The position numbers and the translations under genes were made by a program. Positions 27,009-35,859 of a stretch of DNA of 64,000 nt are shown here, piece by piece (position 1 is the stretch's first letter; each line of letters opens with the position of its first letter). The notes under the pieces were generated by a model. That model saw only the letters and a program-made list of their open reading frames with translations. It did no database searches and had not been told where the DNA came from. Origin of the DNA: Shimia aestuarii (GTDB lineage: Bacteria > Pseudomonadota > Alphaproteobacteria > Rhodobacterales > Rhodobacteraceae); NCBI RefSeq assembly GCF_900114635.1, contig NZ_FOTQ01000001.1, positions 806,001-870,000 on the forward strand, given 5' to 3'.

Positions 27009-27668
27009 TCAGGACGTGGAAAGAAGCCCTTCAAGGACGCGCGCATCCGCCTCGGCAACAGGGCCGCTCCCCCAGGGGCGGAACCGGGCGCGGAATGCGG
27101 CCAGCGTGGCCGCGGCGTCGTCCATCGGATAGCCGAAGGCGGTGGCCAGCGCCGCCCAATCCAGCGCCTGCGCGGTGCCATGTGCCGTTTTTGGCCAGAC
27201 CGACAGCCCCTGACGCGCGAGGCGCTGCCAGTCAAACCGGGGTCCGGGGTCGAATTTGCGCCCCGGCGCCATGTCGGAATGGCCGATCACCCCCGGAGGC
27301 GGGATCTCCCAGCGTTTCATGATGCCGGGGAGCAGGGTTTCCAACGCCGCCATTTGTGGCTCGGAAAACGGATGGGTGCCGCGATTGGCCAGTTCGATGC
27401 CGATCGAGCGGGAGTTGATATCGTCCTTGCCCTGCCAGCGGCCTGCGCCCGCGTGCCAGGCGCGCATGTCTTCGGGCACCAGTTGGAAGACGCGGCCCTT
27501 CTCGCAGATCAGGTAATGGGCCGAGACCTCGGGCCCCGGATCACACAGCCGGTCCAACGCCGCCTCGGCGCTGTTCATCGCCGTGTAGTGCAGCACCACG
27601 AATTCGGGCCGCAGCCCGTCGCGGCGCGGCCCGCAATTGGGGGAAGGATGCGCGATGATCCCCGTCAC
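27009..27668 (-). CDS. AmpD-like N-acetylmuramoyl-L-alanine amidase
   Basis: A 219-residue amidase_2 protein: zinc ligands in VLHYTAMNS and in GHSDMAPGRKFDPG, the substrate region SAHYLICEKGRVFQLV, and WHAGAGRWQG. This family removes the stem peptide from muropeptides; AmpD recycles anhydromuropeptides in the cytoplasm, and no signal peptide is visible here. The C-terminal part (RFRPWGSGPVAEADARVLE) is typical of the alphaproteobacterial form. The start is taken as GTG at 27668, 4 nt after the excalibur lipoprotein stop; the longer frame lies inside that gene. Confidence 0.85.
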   Translation of the reverse strand: MTGIIAHPSPNCGPRRDGLRPEFVVLHYTAMNSAEAALDRLCDPGPEVSAHYLICEKGRVFQLVPEDMRAWHAGAGRWQGKDDINSRSIGIELANRGTHPFSEPQMAALETLLPGIMKRWEIPPPGVIGHSDMAPGRKFDPGPRFDWQRLARQGLSVWPKTAHGTAQALDWAALATAFGYPMDDAAATLAAFRARFRPWGSGPVAEADARVLEGLLSTS

Positions 27669-27672
27669 GGGG

Positions 27673-28536
27673 TCAGTTCCGCGCCGCCTTGCGGAAGGGG
27701 GCCGGATCCCAGTCACAGGCATAGCCATCTCCGTCCGGGTCCAGACCCAGCCGGTCGACCTTGGGGCCGCCCTTGGACAGGAACGCGCTTTGGGCCAGGT
27801 CGTCGCGGGCGTATTTGGCACAGTTCTTTTCATAGCGTGACGCCGAGCTAAAGCCGATCCGCTGATAGGCGCGCGTGCCCTTGGGGTTGGTGGTCGAAAG
27901 CGCATAGGCCACGATATTCGGGCCGGTATTACCGGTGCGTTCCGGCACGGCGGTGGGGGCAATCACCGTGTAATTGGCCTTGTTCTGCTGGCGCAGGGCG
28001 GCATCGGCCTCGATCGAGCGGCGCTGTCCCACGGCGGCAAAATCGTTCTCGTTGGAGATGCCCGGGTTCGAGATCACCGCCGGGGCCGGGTTCGACGGGC
28101 TGGCCTCGAGCGGGCGTTCGCCGGAATTGGCACTGGCGGCCGCAAGCGCGGCCTCGGTCTCGCGCGCGATGTCGCTGGCTTCCGAGCTGGTGGTGCGCGT
28201 CGCCGACAGCGGCGCCGCGCTCGCCGCGGTGGCGGTCGGCACCGGGGTCGGGGTCGGAGTTGGTGCAGGCGCGCGGGCCGTGGCCGTTGTGGCCATGGGC
28301 GCTGCGGCTGGCGCCACCGGGGCGGCAGCAACACGTGGCGCTTCGGGAATGGTTTCCTGGCTCACGGCCTGTGGCGGCGGCACGGCCGGACCGGAGAGCT
28401 GCGACTCGCGGCGGGCCCGCGCCTGCGGCGAGTTCACCGCGTTGTCAAAACCAACGCCTGCCGCGCTGTCGGGAATCTGCGGCTGGCATGCCGCCAATCC
28501 CGTCAGCGCACATCCGATGAGGAGGATCCGCTTCAT
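27673..28536 (-). CDS. Lipoprotein with C-terminal excalibur domain
   Basis: A 287-residue protein with a lipoprotein signal (MKRILLIGCALTGLAACQPQ, lipobox LAAC), a long low-complexity Ala/Pro/Thr region (about 40-160) and a C-terminal excalibur-like calcium loop, DPDGDGYACDWDPAPF. A segment PKGTRAYQRIGFSSASRYEK before it is probably a folded part. It would be anchored in the envelope; function unknown. It precedes the AmpD-like amidase by 4 nt, so a shared role at the cell wall is plausible. Confidence 0.82.
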   Translation of the reverse strand: MKRILLIGCALTGLAACQPQIPDSAAGVGFDNAVNSPQARARRESQLSGPAVPPPQAVSQETIPEAPRVAAAPVAPAAAPMATTATARAPAPTPTPTPVPTATAASAAPLSATRTTSSEASDIARETEAALAAASANSGERPLEASPSNPAPAVISNPGISNENDFAAVGQRRSIEADAALRQQNKANYTVIAPTAVPERTGNTGPNIVAYALSTTNPKGTRAYQRIGFSSASRYEKNCAKYARDDLAQSAFLSKGGPKVDRLGLDPDGDGYACDWDPAPFRKAARN

Positions 28537-28579
28537 TTTCTGCCCTATCTGCCTTGCTTTTTATTGCTTGGCAGGGGTT

Positions 28580-30067
28580 TTACCACCATTTCGCAGGCTT
28601 GGCCACAAATCCGGCCGCCTGCTCCAGCGCGTAGGCAGTATTCAACAAATCGCCCTCTTCCCATGGACGCCCGATCAGTTGCAGACCCAGCGGAAGACCC
28701 TGTGCATCAAGCCCGGTCGGCACGGCAATCCCCGGCAGCCCGGCAAGGTTGACCGTCACGGTGAAGACGTCGTTGAGATACATCTTGACCGGATCTTCGT
28801 CGGTCATCTCGCCCAGACCAAAGGCCGCCGACGGCGTCGCCGGAGTCAGGATCGCGTCGATCCCGGCGGCGAACACGTCGTCAAAGTCTTTCTTGATCAG
28901 CGCGCGCACCTTGCGGGCGCGGTTGTAATAGGCGTCGTAAAAGCCCGCCGAGAGCACATAGGTGCCGACCATCACGCGGCGCTGCACCTCATGGCCAAAG
29001 CCTTCGGCGCGGGTTTTCTCGTACATCTCGGTGATGCCATCGCCCGCCGCCAGCGTTGCGCGGTGGCCATAGCGCACGCCGTCATAGCGCGCGAGGTTCG
29101 ACGACGCCTCGGCCGGCGCAATCACGTAATAGGCAGGCAGCGCGTATTTCGTGTGCGGCAGCGAGATGTCGACGATCTCGGCCCCGGCCGCCTTGAGCAT
29201 GTCACGCCCCTCGGCCCAGAGTGCGTCGATCTCGGCGGGCATGCCGTCCATGTGGTATTCTTTCGGGATACCGATTTTCTTGCCGCGAATGTCGCCGGTG
29301 AGCATGGCCTCGAAATTCGGCACCGGAATATCGGCGCTCGTGGAATCTTTGGGGTCATGCGAGCACATGGTTTCCAGCATGATCGCCGCGTCGCGCACGT
29401 TCTTGGTCATCGGCCCGGCCTGATCGAGCGAGGAGGCAAAGGCCACCACACCCCAGCGCGAACAACGCCCATAGGTCGGCTTGATGCCGGTGATGCCGGT
29501 AAAGGCAGCAGGCTGACGGATCGAGCCGCCCGTGTCGGTGCCGGTGGCGGCAAGGCAGAGGTCTGCTGCAACCGCGCTGGCCGAACCGCCCGAGGAGCCG
29601 CCCGGCGTCAGCGGCGTGTCTTCATTGCCCCGGCGCCACGGGCTGACCGCATTGCCATAAACCGAAGTTTCGTTGGACGACCCCATCGCGAATTCGTCCA
29701 TGTTGAGCTTGCCCAGCATCACCGCGCCTGCGTCAAACAGGTTCTGGGTGATGGTGGATTCGTATTCGGGCACAAAGCCTTCAAGAATGCCCGAAGCGGC
29801 CTGCGACGGTACGCCCTTGGTGCAGAACAGGTCCTTGATGCCCAGCGGCAGGCCGCACATGTTGGGCGCGTCGCCCTGGGCAATGCGCGCATCGGCCGCC
29901 TTGGCCTGTTCCAGCGCGAGATCAGGTGTGTTGTGCACAAAAGCGTTCAGAGCACCGGCGCCTTCGATGGCGTCCAGACAGGCTTGCGTCAGCTCGACCG
30001 AGGTCACTTCCTTGGCGCGCAGTTTGTCACGGGCTTCAGCCAGCCCCAGCTTGTTCAGATCGCTCAT
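28580..30067 (-). CDS. gatA: Aspartyl/glutamyl-tRNA amidotransferase subunit A
   Basis: GatA releases ammonia from glutamine for conversion of misacylated Glu-tRNA-Gln or Asp-tRNA-Asn. The 495 residues carry the amidase signature triad: Lys in LPLGIKDLF, and Ser-Ser in [16 protein letters not shown], then [14 protein letters not shown]. The ATG at 30067 shares one base with the gatC stop (TGATG), so subunits C and A are coupled. gatB is not adjacent. Confidence 0.97.
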   Translation of the reverse strand: MSDLNKLGLAEARDKLRAKEVTSVELTQACLDAIEGAGALNAFVHNTPDLALEQAKAADARIAQGDAPNMCGLPLGIKDLFCTKGVPSQAASGILEGFVPEYESTITQNLFDAGAVMLGKLNMDEFAMGSSNETSVYGNAVSPWRRGNEDTPLTPGGSSGGSASAVAADLCLAATGTDTGGSIRQPAAFTGITGIKPTYGRCSRWGVVAFASSLDQAGPMTKNVRDAAIMLETMCSHDPKDSTSADIPVPNFEAMLTGDIRGKKIGIPKEYHMDGMPAEIDALWAEGRDMLKAAGAEIVDISLPHTKYALPAYYVIAPAEASSNLARYDGVRYGHRATLAAGDGITEMYEKTRAEGFGHEVQRRVMVGTYVLSAGFYDAYYNRARKVRALIKKDFDDVFAAGIDAILTPATPSAAFGLGEMTDEDPVKMYLNDVFTVTVNLAGLPGIAVPTGLDAQGLPLGLQLIGRPWEEGDLLNTAYALEQAAGFVAKPAKWW

Positions 30068-30354
30068 CACTCAACCACCTTCGGAACTGCAAAAAAGCCT
30101 TCACGTGCGTCCGGGGCGTTGGACAGGATCTTGTCCTGCTGATTGCCATCCGTGACCACGTCTTCGCGCCGCTTCAACCGCATCGGCGTGACCGAGGTCA
30201 TCGGCTCGACGCCCTCGACATCCACCTCGTTGAGCTGTTCGATAAAGCCCAGGATGGTGTTGAACTCCTGCGCCAGCGCGGGCAGGGCGTCTTCTTCGAC
30301 CTTGATGCGCGCCAGCTTGGCAACGCGCGCGGCGGTGTCCTTGTCAATCGACAT
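30067..30354 (-). CDS. gatC: Aspartyl/glutamyl-tRNA amidotransferase subunit C
   Basis: The 95-residue GatC wraps around GatA and helps assemble the amidotransferase. It shows the family pattern: [50 protein letters not shown] and the C-terminal FFAVPKVVE. The ATG at 30354 is the family start; a longer frame to 30474 is rejected. First gene of the gatCA pair. Confidence 0.96.
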   Translation of the reverse strand: MSIDKDTAARVAKLARIKVEEDALPALAQEFNTILGFIEQLNEVDVEGVEPMTSVTPMRLKRREDVVTDGNQQDKILSNAPDAREGFFAVPKVVE

Positions 30355-30499
30355 GAGCGAGGTCTCTCCGGTTGAAACGTGCGAGTCAGCCTTTACCGCC
30401 CTGCCCCGCGCGGTGCAAGCGGTTGGCCAGCTTTCCTTGGGCCAAGGCGCTCCCGCCCCCTCAAAGTGCATCAAAGATGCCCGTTGAGGCGTTGGGCCC

Positions 30500-30546
30500 G
30501 GCTCAGCAAGCTGAGCCTGTTCCTGAGTATTTTTGGCAAAATGAAG
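30500..30546. repeat. Dispersed intergenic repeat, copy 5 (inverse)
   Basis: A GGCTCAGC-aa-GCTGAGCC hairpin (30500-30517), nearly identical to the one at 21718, is followed by GAGTATTTTTGGCAAAATGA as in copy 4. It ends 8 bp before the stop of the ceramidase-family gene. Confidence 0.75.
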
Positions 30547-30553
30547 GGCGTGA

Positions 30554-31204
30554 TCAGCGAACCCGGATCACGTGGCGACGGTAGACCTCGATCATCCAGC
30601 CCAGCATCACGGCATTGAGGATATGCCACAGGAAGTGGGTGCCAATCGGGATCGCGCCGCAAAGGGTATCATCAAGGCTGCGGAAGGTCAGTGACAGCGC
30701 GAGGAGCGAGGACCCAATGGCCAGCCCGCGCGCCACGTCCGGCAGGCGGTGGCGCAGAAGCAAGGCATAGGCCGCGATCAGGAGCGGGATCGGCCAGTAT
30801 CCGGCAGAGACGTCAAGGAAGGGCAATTGCCGGAACAGCGGGACGGTGAGCGCGGCGTAGGGAAAGAAAAGCGCCGTTGTCCCCAGAGCCAGCGGCCAGC
30901 GCATGCCCCAATAGGCGCGATTCGCCAGCGTAATGTAGATCAGCACATAGACCGCGATCGGCAGCACATCCGCCACACCGGCCCAGACCTGTGCATGGGT
31001 GTGAAACAGGTAGCTGCCGATCCCGATCACTGCCAGCACGCCACAAAGCAACCGCGCCGCGCCCATCCCCGCACCCTGCACCCGGCGCCACATGATCAGC
31101 GCCGCGATCAGGAACGCGGCATTGGTGACTGCGTTGACCGGCTCGGCCCAATAGCCCGGGTCCGCCCGTTCGCAATATCCGTCCACCGCGCGCGTCCAGT
31201 CCAT
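30554..31204 (-). CDS. Ceramidase-family membrane protein
   Basis: A 216-residue protein with about seven membrane helices and the alkaline ceramidase/PAQR-like pattern: EPVNAVTNAAFLIAAL, GIGSYLFHTHAQVWAGVADV and LDDTLCGAIPIGTHFLWHIL, which supply the conserved zinc His and Asp residues. Members hydrolyse amide bonds of sphingolipids in eukaryotes; bacterial substrates are unclear. The ATG at 31204 has GAGGGAAG upstream. It is divergent from the cyclase operon, 71 bp away, with an inverted repeat between. Confidence 0.85.
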   Translation of the reverse strand: MDWTRAVDGYCERADPGYWAEPVNAVTNAAFLIAALIMWRRVQGAGMGAARLLCGVLAVIGIGSYLFHTHAQVWAGVADVLPIAVYVLIYITLANRAYWGMRWPLALGTTALFFPYAALTVPLFRQLPFLDVSAGYWPIPLLIAAYALLLRHRLPDVARGLAIGSSLLALSLTFRSLDDTLCGAIPIGTHFLWHILNAVMLGWMIEVYRRHVIRVR

Positions 31205-31236
31205 CTGTTCTCTTCCCTCGCCGCAAACCCGTGCTA

Positions 31237-31260
31237 GTCTGAATTCAATCCATTTCAGAC
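31237..31260. promoter_or_regulatory. Inverted repeat between ceramidase gene and cyclase operon
   Basis: A perfect 7-bp inverted repeat, GTCTGAA (31237-31243) and TTCAGAC (31254-31260) with a 10-bp AT-rich spacer, lies directly before the ribosome-binding site (AGGGAGAG) of the hydrolase that opens the operon. It could be an operator serving both divergent genes, or an mRNA hairpin; no regulator gene is adjacent. Confidence 0.45.
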
Positions 31261-31275
31261 ATAGGGAGAGTCTTC

Positions 31276-31968
31276 ATGCAAATCATCTGGCTTGGCCACG
31301 GATCCTTTCGCATCGAAACCGGTGACAAGGTGCTGCTGATCGACCCATGGCTCACCGGCAACCCGGTCCTGCCCGAAGAGAGCCACGACGCCGCCGTCGC
31401 CGGCGCCACCCACCTGATCCTGACCCATGCGCATTTCGACCACGTGGCCGACATGCTGCCGCTGGCGCGCAAACTGGGCGTGCCGATCGTCGGCCAGTAT
31501 GACCTGATGTCCTATTGGAACGAGCATGAACACCTCGACACGGTCGGCTTCAACAAGGGCGGCACGGTCGACCTTGGCGGGGTGCAGCTTGCGATGGTGC
31601 CGGCCTCGCACAGTTCGACCTTTGCCACCGACGACGGCCCCAAGGCTGCCGGGTCCGAGGTGGGCTATATGCTCATGGCCGAAGGCAAGACGGTCTATAT
31701 CTCGGGCGATACCGACATCATGGCCGACATGGACTGGATGGGGGATTATTACAAACCCGAGATCGGCATCCTGTCGGCGGGCGGGCATTTCACCATGGAC
31801 ATGAAGGGCACGGCCTATGCGGCCAAACGCTATTTCAACTTCAAGACGGTGATCCCCTGCCATTACAAGACCTTCCCGATCCTTGAACAGGACGCCGAGG
31901 CGCTCAAGGCGGGCCTGCCCGGAGTCGACGTGATCGAACCCGAGGTGATGCAGGCCATCGAGGTCTAA
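31276..31968 (+). CDS. Metallo-beta-lactamase-fold hydrolase (UPF0173)
   Basis: A 230-residue soluble hydrolase of the UPF0173/YtkL type: MQIIWLGHGSFRIETGD opening, zinc motif HAHFDHVADM near residue 58, GDTDIMADMDWM near 140, and the C-terminal VIPCHYKTFPIL. The family's substrate is unknown; a phosphodiester or lactone-type hydrolysis is only a guess from the fold. It has AGGGAGAG before its ATG and is followed after 6 nt by the first cyclase, so it is probably the first gene of the operon that runs to 37034. Confidence 0.9.
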   Translation: MQIIWLGHGSFRIETGDKVLLIDPWLTGNPVLPEESHDAAVAGATHLILTHAHFDHVADMLPLARKLGVPIVGQYDLMSYWNEHEHLDTVGFNKGGTVDLGGVQLAMVPASHSSTFATDDGPKAAGSEVGYMLMAEGKTVYISGDTDIMADMDWMGDYYKPEIGILSAGGHFTMDMKGTAYAAKRYFNFKTVIPCHYKTFPILEQDAEALKAGLPGVDVIEPEVMQAIEV

Positions 31969-31974
31969 GGGACA

Positions 31975-32949
31975 ATGTGCGCCGGGATCACCCCGTCGGC
32001 CGAGCTTGGCCCCATCGTGGAAAGGTGGCTGCGCGCTTATGCGCGGGGCGACAAGGAGACGGTGGTCAACCTTTTGTCGAATGATCCGGCGCTCTCTTAT
32101 GTTGGCTCGGCAGACAATGAAATCTGGCGCGGGGCGGCGCTCAAACGCACCCTGCCGCATTACATGGATGAAATCCCGCGCTTTGACTGGTCCAGCACGG
32201 AATTCCGCGGCTTTTCCTGTGGCGACATTGGCTGGGTCGAGTGGCACGGAGACACCTTTGCCCGCGACACCGGCAAATCGGTCAAGTTCCGCTCGGTCTT
32301 TGTGCTGGCACTGGAAAAAGGCGTCTGGCGCATTGTGCTGGTGATGAACTCGAACCCGGTGGCGAACATGCAGGCGCTTGGCTACGAGGCCGAGGGCTTT
32401 GAAGACCTTGTTGACGCGGCCCTCTCCGCCCCTGCCACCCTTGCGCAAACGGGGATTGCCACGATCATGTTCACCGATATTGCCGACAGCACCACGATCG
32501 CCCAAACCATCGGTGACGCGCGCTGGACGGCCGCCGTGAACGCCCATGTGGATCAGGTGAGCAACGTGATCACAGACCATGGCGGCACCCTGATCAAGAC
32601 GCTGGGGGACGGTACCATGGCCTCTTTTCCCTCGTCCCGCGCGGGCCTGCTCGCGGCCTCGGGTCTGCAACAGGCCATGAATGCGGCGACCAGCGAACCC
32701 AAGCTGCAAATCCGCATCGGGTTGCACACCGGGGACCTTGTCGAACGCGATGGCGACATGTTCGGCACCGTTGTGAACAAGGCCGCCCGCATCGCCGCTC
32801 TGGCCGCACCGGGCAGTATTCTCCTCTCGGATGCCACCCGCATCATGGTGGGCGGCGCGTCGGAGTTCTCCTTTGGCCCCTCCACCTCGGTGGCGCTCAA
32901 GGGGTTGGAGGGAGACCATACGCTTTATCAACTGGACTGGCAGGCATGA
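31975..32949 (+). CDS. Class III nucleotidyl cyclase 1 with NTF2/SnoaL-like N-terminal domain
   Basis: A 324-residue soluble protein. Residues about 5-140 form a SnoaL/NTF2-like domain (LSYVGSADNEIWRGAALKRT; GVWRIVLVMNS); about 160-324 form a class III cyclase domain. Both metal aspartates are present (MFTDIADST and LGDGTM), with the Lys of IKTLGDG and the Asn/Arg pair in VVNKAARI, so it should be able to make a cyclic nucleotide. DMFGTVVN has the Asp often seen in adenylate cyclases. No membrane segment. First of four tandem paralogues and the most divergent; its stop overlaps the next start (ATGA). Confidence 0.88.
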   Translation: MCAGITPSAELGPIVERWLRAYARGDKETVVNLLSNDPALSYVGSADNEIWRGAALKRTLPHYMDEIPRFDWSSTEFRGFSCGDIGWVEWHGDTFARDTGKSVKFRSVFVLALEKGVWRIVLVMNSNPVANMQALGYEAEGFEDLVDAALSAPATLAQTGIATIMFTDIADSTTIAQTIGDARWTAAVNAHVDQVSNVITDHGGTLIKTLGDGTMASFPSSRAGLLAASGLQQAMNAATSEPKLQIRIGLHTGDLVERDGDMFGTVVNKAARIAALAAPGSILLSDATRIMVGGASEFSFGPSTSVALKGLEGDHTLYQLDWQA

Positions 32950-33920
32950 GCGACGTTCGCCCTTCGCCGGAATTGCTCGCGGTGGCGCGCCGCTGGTTTG
33001 ACGCCGTCCCGAACCGCCGGGCCCGCGAAATTGGCAACCTCATGTCCGAAAGCCCCCATCTCACCTTTGTCGGCACGGATGAAGACGAACTTTGGACGGG
33101 CCGCGCCGTGCGCGACGGGGTGGCCGATTTCTTCGGGGCGGTTCCGGATTTTGCGCGCCAGGACGAAATCTTTGGGGCGGCCTATGAATGCGGCACCGTC
33201 GGCTGGGCCATCTTTACCCACGAAGTCAGTTTTCTGAATGATCCAAGCGAGGTGTTTTTCGTTCGCAATACGTTGGTGTTCACCTTGGAGCATGGAACAT
33301 GGAGAATAATCCATCGGCATGGTTCGGTGCCCTACCCCAACGCAGATTTCACCGGCGCTGACCAGTCCGCGATTGCCGATCTCGTGGCCGCCGCGCAAGA
33401 GGGGTTTGCGCTGGATCAACGCGAAGGCTTTGCCACGGTGATGTTCACCGACATCGTGAACTCCGCGCGCATTGCTTCTGTGATGGGCGACAGGCTCTGG
33501 TCCGCAGAAATTGCCCGACACTTCGACACGCTGCGCAGGATCATCGAACAGGGCGGCGGGCAATTCGTGAAATCGCTCGGCGACGGCACCATGTCCAGTT
33601 TCGCCGCACCCACCGCCGCCCTGCAGGCCGCGCGCGCGATCCAGACAGCCGTGGAACAGTCTGACGGACCGTCGATCACGCTTCGGGTCGGCATCCATTC
33701 GGGCCCCGTTGTACAGACCGAGGCCGATTTCTTCGGGTCGGTCGTCAACAAGGCCGCCCGCATTGCGGCCTCTGCCGGAGCGCGCGAAATCCGGGTCTCG
33801 GACGCGACCCGCACCATGGTCGGGGATAGGTCCGGGCTCGCCTTCGACGCGCCTGCCTCGGTTGCGCTCAAGGGGTTTGAGGGAGAGCACCTTGTCTATC
33901 GGCTGGAGTGGTCCACATGA
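32946..33920 (+). CDS. Class III nucleotidyl cyclase 2 with NTF2/SnoaL-like N-terminal domain
   Basis: A 324-residue paralogue. The N-terminal domain opens SDVRPSPELLAVARRWFDAV and has LTFVGTDEDELWTGRAVRDG and TWRIIHRHGSVP. The cyclase half keeps MFTDIVNSARI, FVKSLGDGTM, ADFFGSVVN and NKAARIAASAG, so the metal, base and transition-state residues look intact. Start and stop both lie in ATGA overlaps (32946 and 33917), giving tight coupling to cyclases 1 and 3. What the NTF2-like pocket senses is unknown. Confidence 0.88.
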   Translation: MSDVRPSPELLAVARRWFDAVPNRRAREIGNLMSESPHLTFVGTDEDELWTGRAVRDGVADFFGAVPDFARQDEIFGAAYECGTVGWAIFTHEVSFLNDPSEVFFVRNTLVFTLEHGTWRIIHRHGSVPYPNADFTGADQSAIADLVAAAQEGFALDQREGFATVMFTDIVNSARIASVMGDRLWSAEIARHFDTLRRIIEQGGGQFVKSLGDGTMSSFAAPTAALQAARAIQTAVEQSDGPSITLRVGIHSGPVVQTEADFFGSVVNKAARIAASAGAREIRVSDATRTMVGDRSGLAFDAPASVALKGFEGEHLVYRLEWST

Positions 33921-34888
33921 TCCGCCCCTCCCCCGAACTACTGGCCGTGTCGCGGCGCTGGTATGACGCGATTGTCACCCGCCATCCCAGCGAATTGCAG
34001 AACTTTTTGTCCAGCGGGGCACATCTGCGCTTTGTCGGCTCTGCCGAGGATGAGCATTGGCTTGGCACCGCCGTGCGACAGGCCATCGGCGATCATTTTC
34101 ACGAAGTGCCCGAGCTGATCCGCAAGGAAGAGCTTGCCGCCGAGGCCTTTGAAAGCAACGGCGCGGGTTGGTCCTTCTTTGCGCACCGCTTCTGGTTCGA
34201 AAACCGCCCCGATCAACCTGTCACCTTCCGCACCACGCTCGTTTTCACGCTCGAGGATGGCAGCTGGAAGATCATTCAGCGCCACGCCTCGGTGCCGGTC
34301 TCAAACGCGCTCATTACCGGCAATGAACACAAGGCGATACAGGCCCTGACCGAAGCGGCCCAACAGGGCTTTGCCCTTGGCCAGCGCGAAGGCCTGGCTT
34401 CGGTCATGTTCACCGACGTCGTCGACAGTTCGACCTTGGCCAACGCGCTTGGCGACAGGGTCTGGTCCGCGCGCGTCGCCGAGCATTTCAACCACCTGCG
34501 TGGCATTATCGAAACCCATGACGGACAGTTCGTCAAATCCTTGGGCGACGGTACCCTGTCGAGCTTTTCCTCGGCCAAGGCGGCCCTTGCCGCCGCCGTC
34601 GACATCCAACGTGCCATGACCGAGCAAGCCAGCGAACCCTACCTTCAATTGCGCATCGGCATCCATACAGGTGACGTCGTGCAATCGGATGACGATTTCT
34701 TTGGCAATGTCGTGAACAAGGCTGCCCGCATCACCGCCACCGCCGGATCGGGCGAAATCCGGGTCTCTGACATCACCCGTGCCATGGTGGGTGGGGCCAG
34801 CGGCTTTGCCTTTTCCGCTCCGCGCAGCGCACGGCTCAAAGGGTTCGACGGCGACCATGTCACACATGCCTTGGAGTGGTCCGCATGA
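33917..34888 (+). CDS. Class III nucleotidyl cyclase 3 with NTF2/SnoaL-like N-terminal domain
   Basis: A 323-residue paralogue beginning MIRPSPELLAVSRRWYDAIV; its NTF2-like domain has LRFVGSAEDEHWLGTAVRQA and SWKIIQRHASVPV. The cyclase half has MFTDVVDSSTL, FVKSLGDGTL, DDFFGNVVN and NKAARITATAG: no catalytic residue is visibly missing. The ATG at 33917 forms an ATGA overlap with the previous stop; a GTG at 33908 is rejected because of that. Closest in sequence to cyclase 2, suggesting duplication in place. Confidence 0.88.
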   Translation: MIRPSPELLAVSRRWYDAIVTRHPSELQNFLSSGAHLRFVGSAEDEHWLGTAVRQAIGDHFHEVPELIRKEELAAEAFESNGAGWSFFAHRFWFENRPDQPVTFRTTLVFTLEDGSWKIIQRHASVPVSNALITGNEHKAIQALTEAAQQGFALGQREGLASVMFTDVVDSSTLANALGDRVWSARVAEHFNHLRGIIETHDGQFVKSLGDGTLSSFSSAKAALAAAVDIQRAMTEQASEPYLQLRIGIHTGDVVQSDDDFFGNVVNKAARITATAGSGEIRVSDITRAMVGGASGFAFSAPRSARLKGFDGDHVTHALEWSA

Positions 34889-35859
34889 TCCGCCCCTCCC
34901 CCGAGATCGAGGCCATCGTGCGCCGCTTTACCAGCGCGATCCGCAACCATGACGTCACCGACCTGCCCCATTACCTCAGCCAGAATGACGCGCTGCTCTA
35001 TGTCGGCACGGCCGAGGGCGAGGCGTGGCACGGGGCCATCGTGCGCGACGGCATCGCCGCCCATCTCGCCGAGGTGCCCGACTTCACCGAAACCGAGGTC
35101 GAGATCACCGCCTTTGAAAACGGCGACACCGGCTGGGCCTTTTATAAAAGCCGGTTCCACTTCGCGACCACGGGCGCCACCGGCACGCACCGGGCCACCT
35201 TTGTCTTCGTGCTGGAACAGGGCGGCTGGAAAATGATCCAGCACCACATTTCCGAGGCCACCTCGAACCTCGAAAAACTGGGGCTCGAACACTCGGCCAT
35301 CCAATCCCTGCTTGACGCGGCACAGGCCGAAGAGTTCGACTTTGGTGACGAGGGTCTGGCCTCGATCATGTTCACCGACATTGCCGACTCGACCTCTCTT
35401 GCGGCGCTGGTCGGGGATCGGGTCTGGATGCAGGCGCTCGCCCGCCACATGCAGGACGTCACCGCCGTGATCGCCGCGCAGAACGGCGAACTGGTCAAGT
35501 CTCTGGGCGATGGCACCATGTCCGCCTTCCCATCCGCGCGCGGCGCGCTCAACGCCGCGCTGGCCCTTCAGGCCCGCGTCGCGGCCCATGAAACCGAGCC
35601 GCAGATCGCCGTGCGCATCGGCATCCACACCGGCGAGGTGATCCGCTCGAGGAACGACTTCTTCGGCACCGTGGTCAACAAGGCCGCGCGCATCGCCGAT
35701 CTTGCTCGCCCCGGCGAAATCCGCCTCTCCGACGCAACACGCTTGATTGCGGGAACCGGCGCGGATTACCGTTTCACGGACCCGTCCACGCACCCGCTCA
35801 AGGGGCTGGACGGCGATCACCTCACCTATCAACTGCGTCCCAGAGAAAAGGACACCTGA
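34885..35859 (+). CDS. Class III nucleotidyl cyclase 4 with NTF2/SnoaL-like N-terminal domain
   Basis: A 324-residue paralogue starting MIRPSPEIEAIVRRFTSAIR, with LLYVGTAEGEAWHGAIVRDG and GWKMIQHHISEA in the NTF2-like domain. The cyclase half has MFTDIADSTSL, LVKSLGDGTM, NDFFGTVVN and NKAARIADLAR, all catalytic positions kept. The ATG at 34885 overlaps the previous stop (ATGA) and the stop at 35857-35859 shares a base with the next gene (TGATG). Class III cyclases work as dimers with shared active sites, so products of these four genes might mix. Confidence 0.88.
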   Translation: MIRPSPEIEAIVRRFTSAIRNHDVTDLPHYLSQNDALLYVGTAEGEAWHGAIVRDGIAAHLAEVPDFTETEVEITAFENGDTGWAFYKSRFHFATTGATGTHRATFVFVLEQGGWKMIQHHISEATSNLEKLGLEHSAIQSLLDAAQAEEFDFGDEGLASIMFTDIADSTSLAALVGDRVWMQALARHMQDVTAVIAAQNGELVKSLGDGTMSAFPSARGALNAALALQARVAAHETEPQIAVRIGIHTGEVIRSRNDFFGTVVNKAARIADLARPGEIRLSDATRLIAGTGADYRFTDPSTHPLKGLDGDHLTYQLRPREKDT

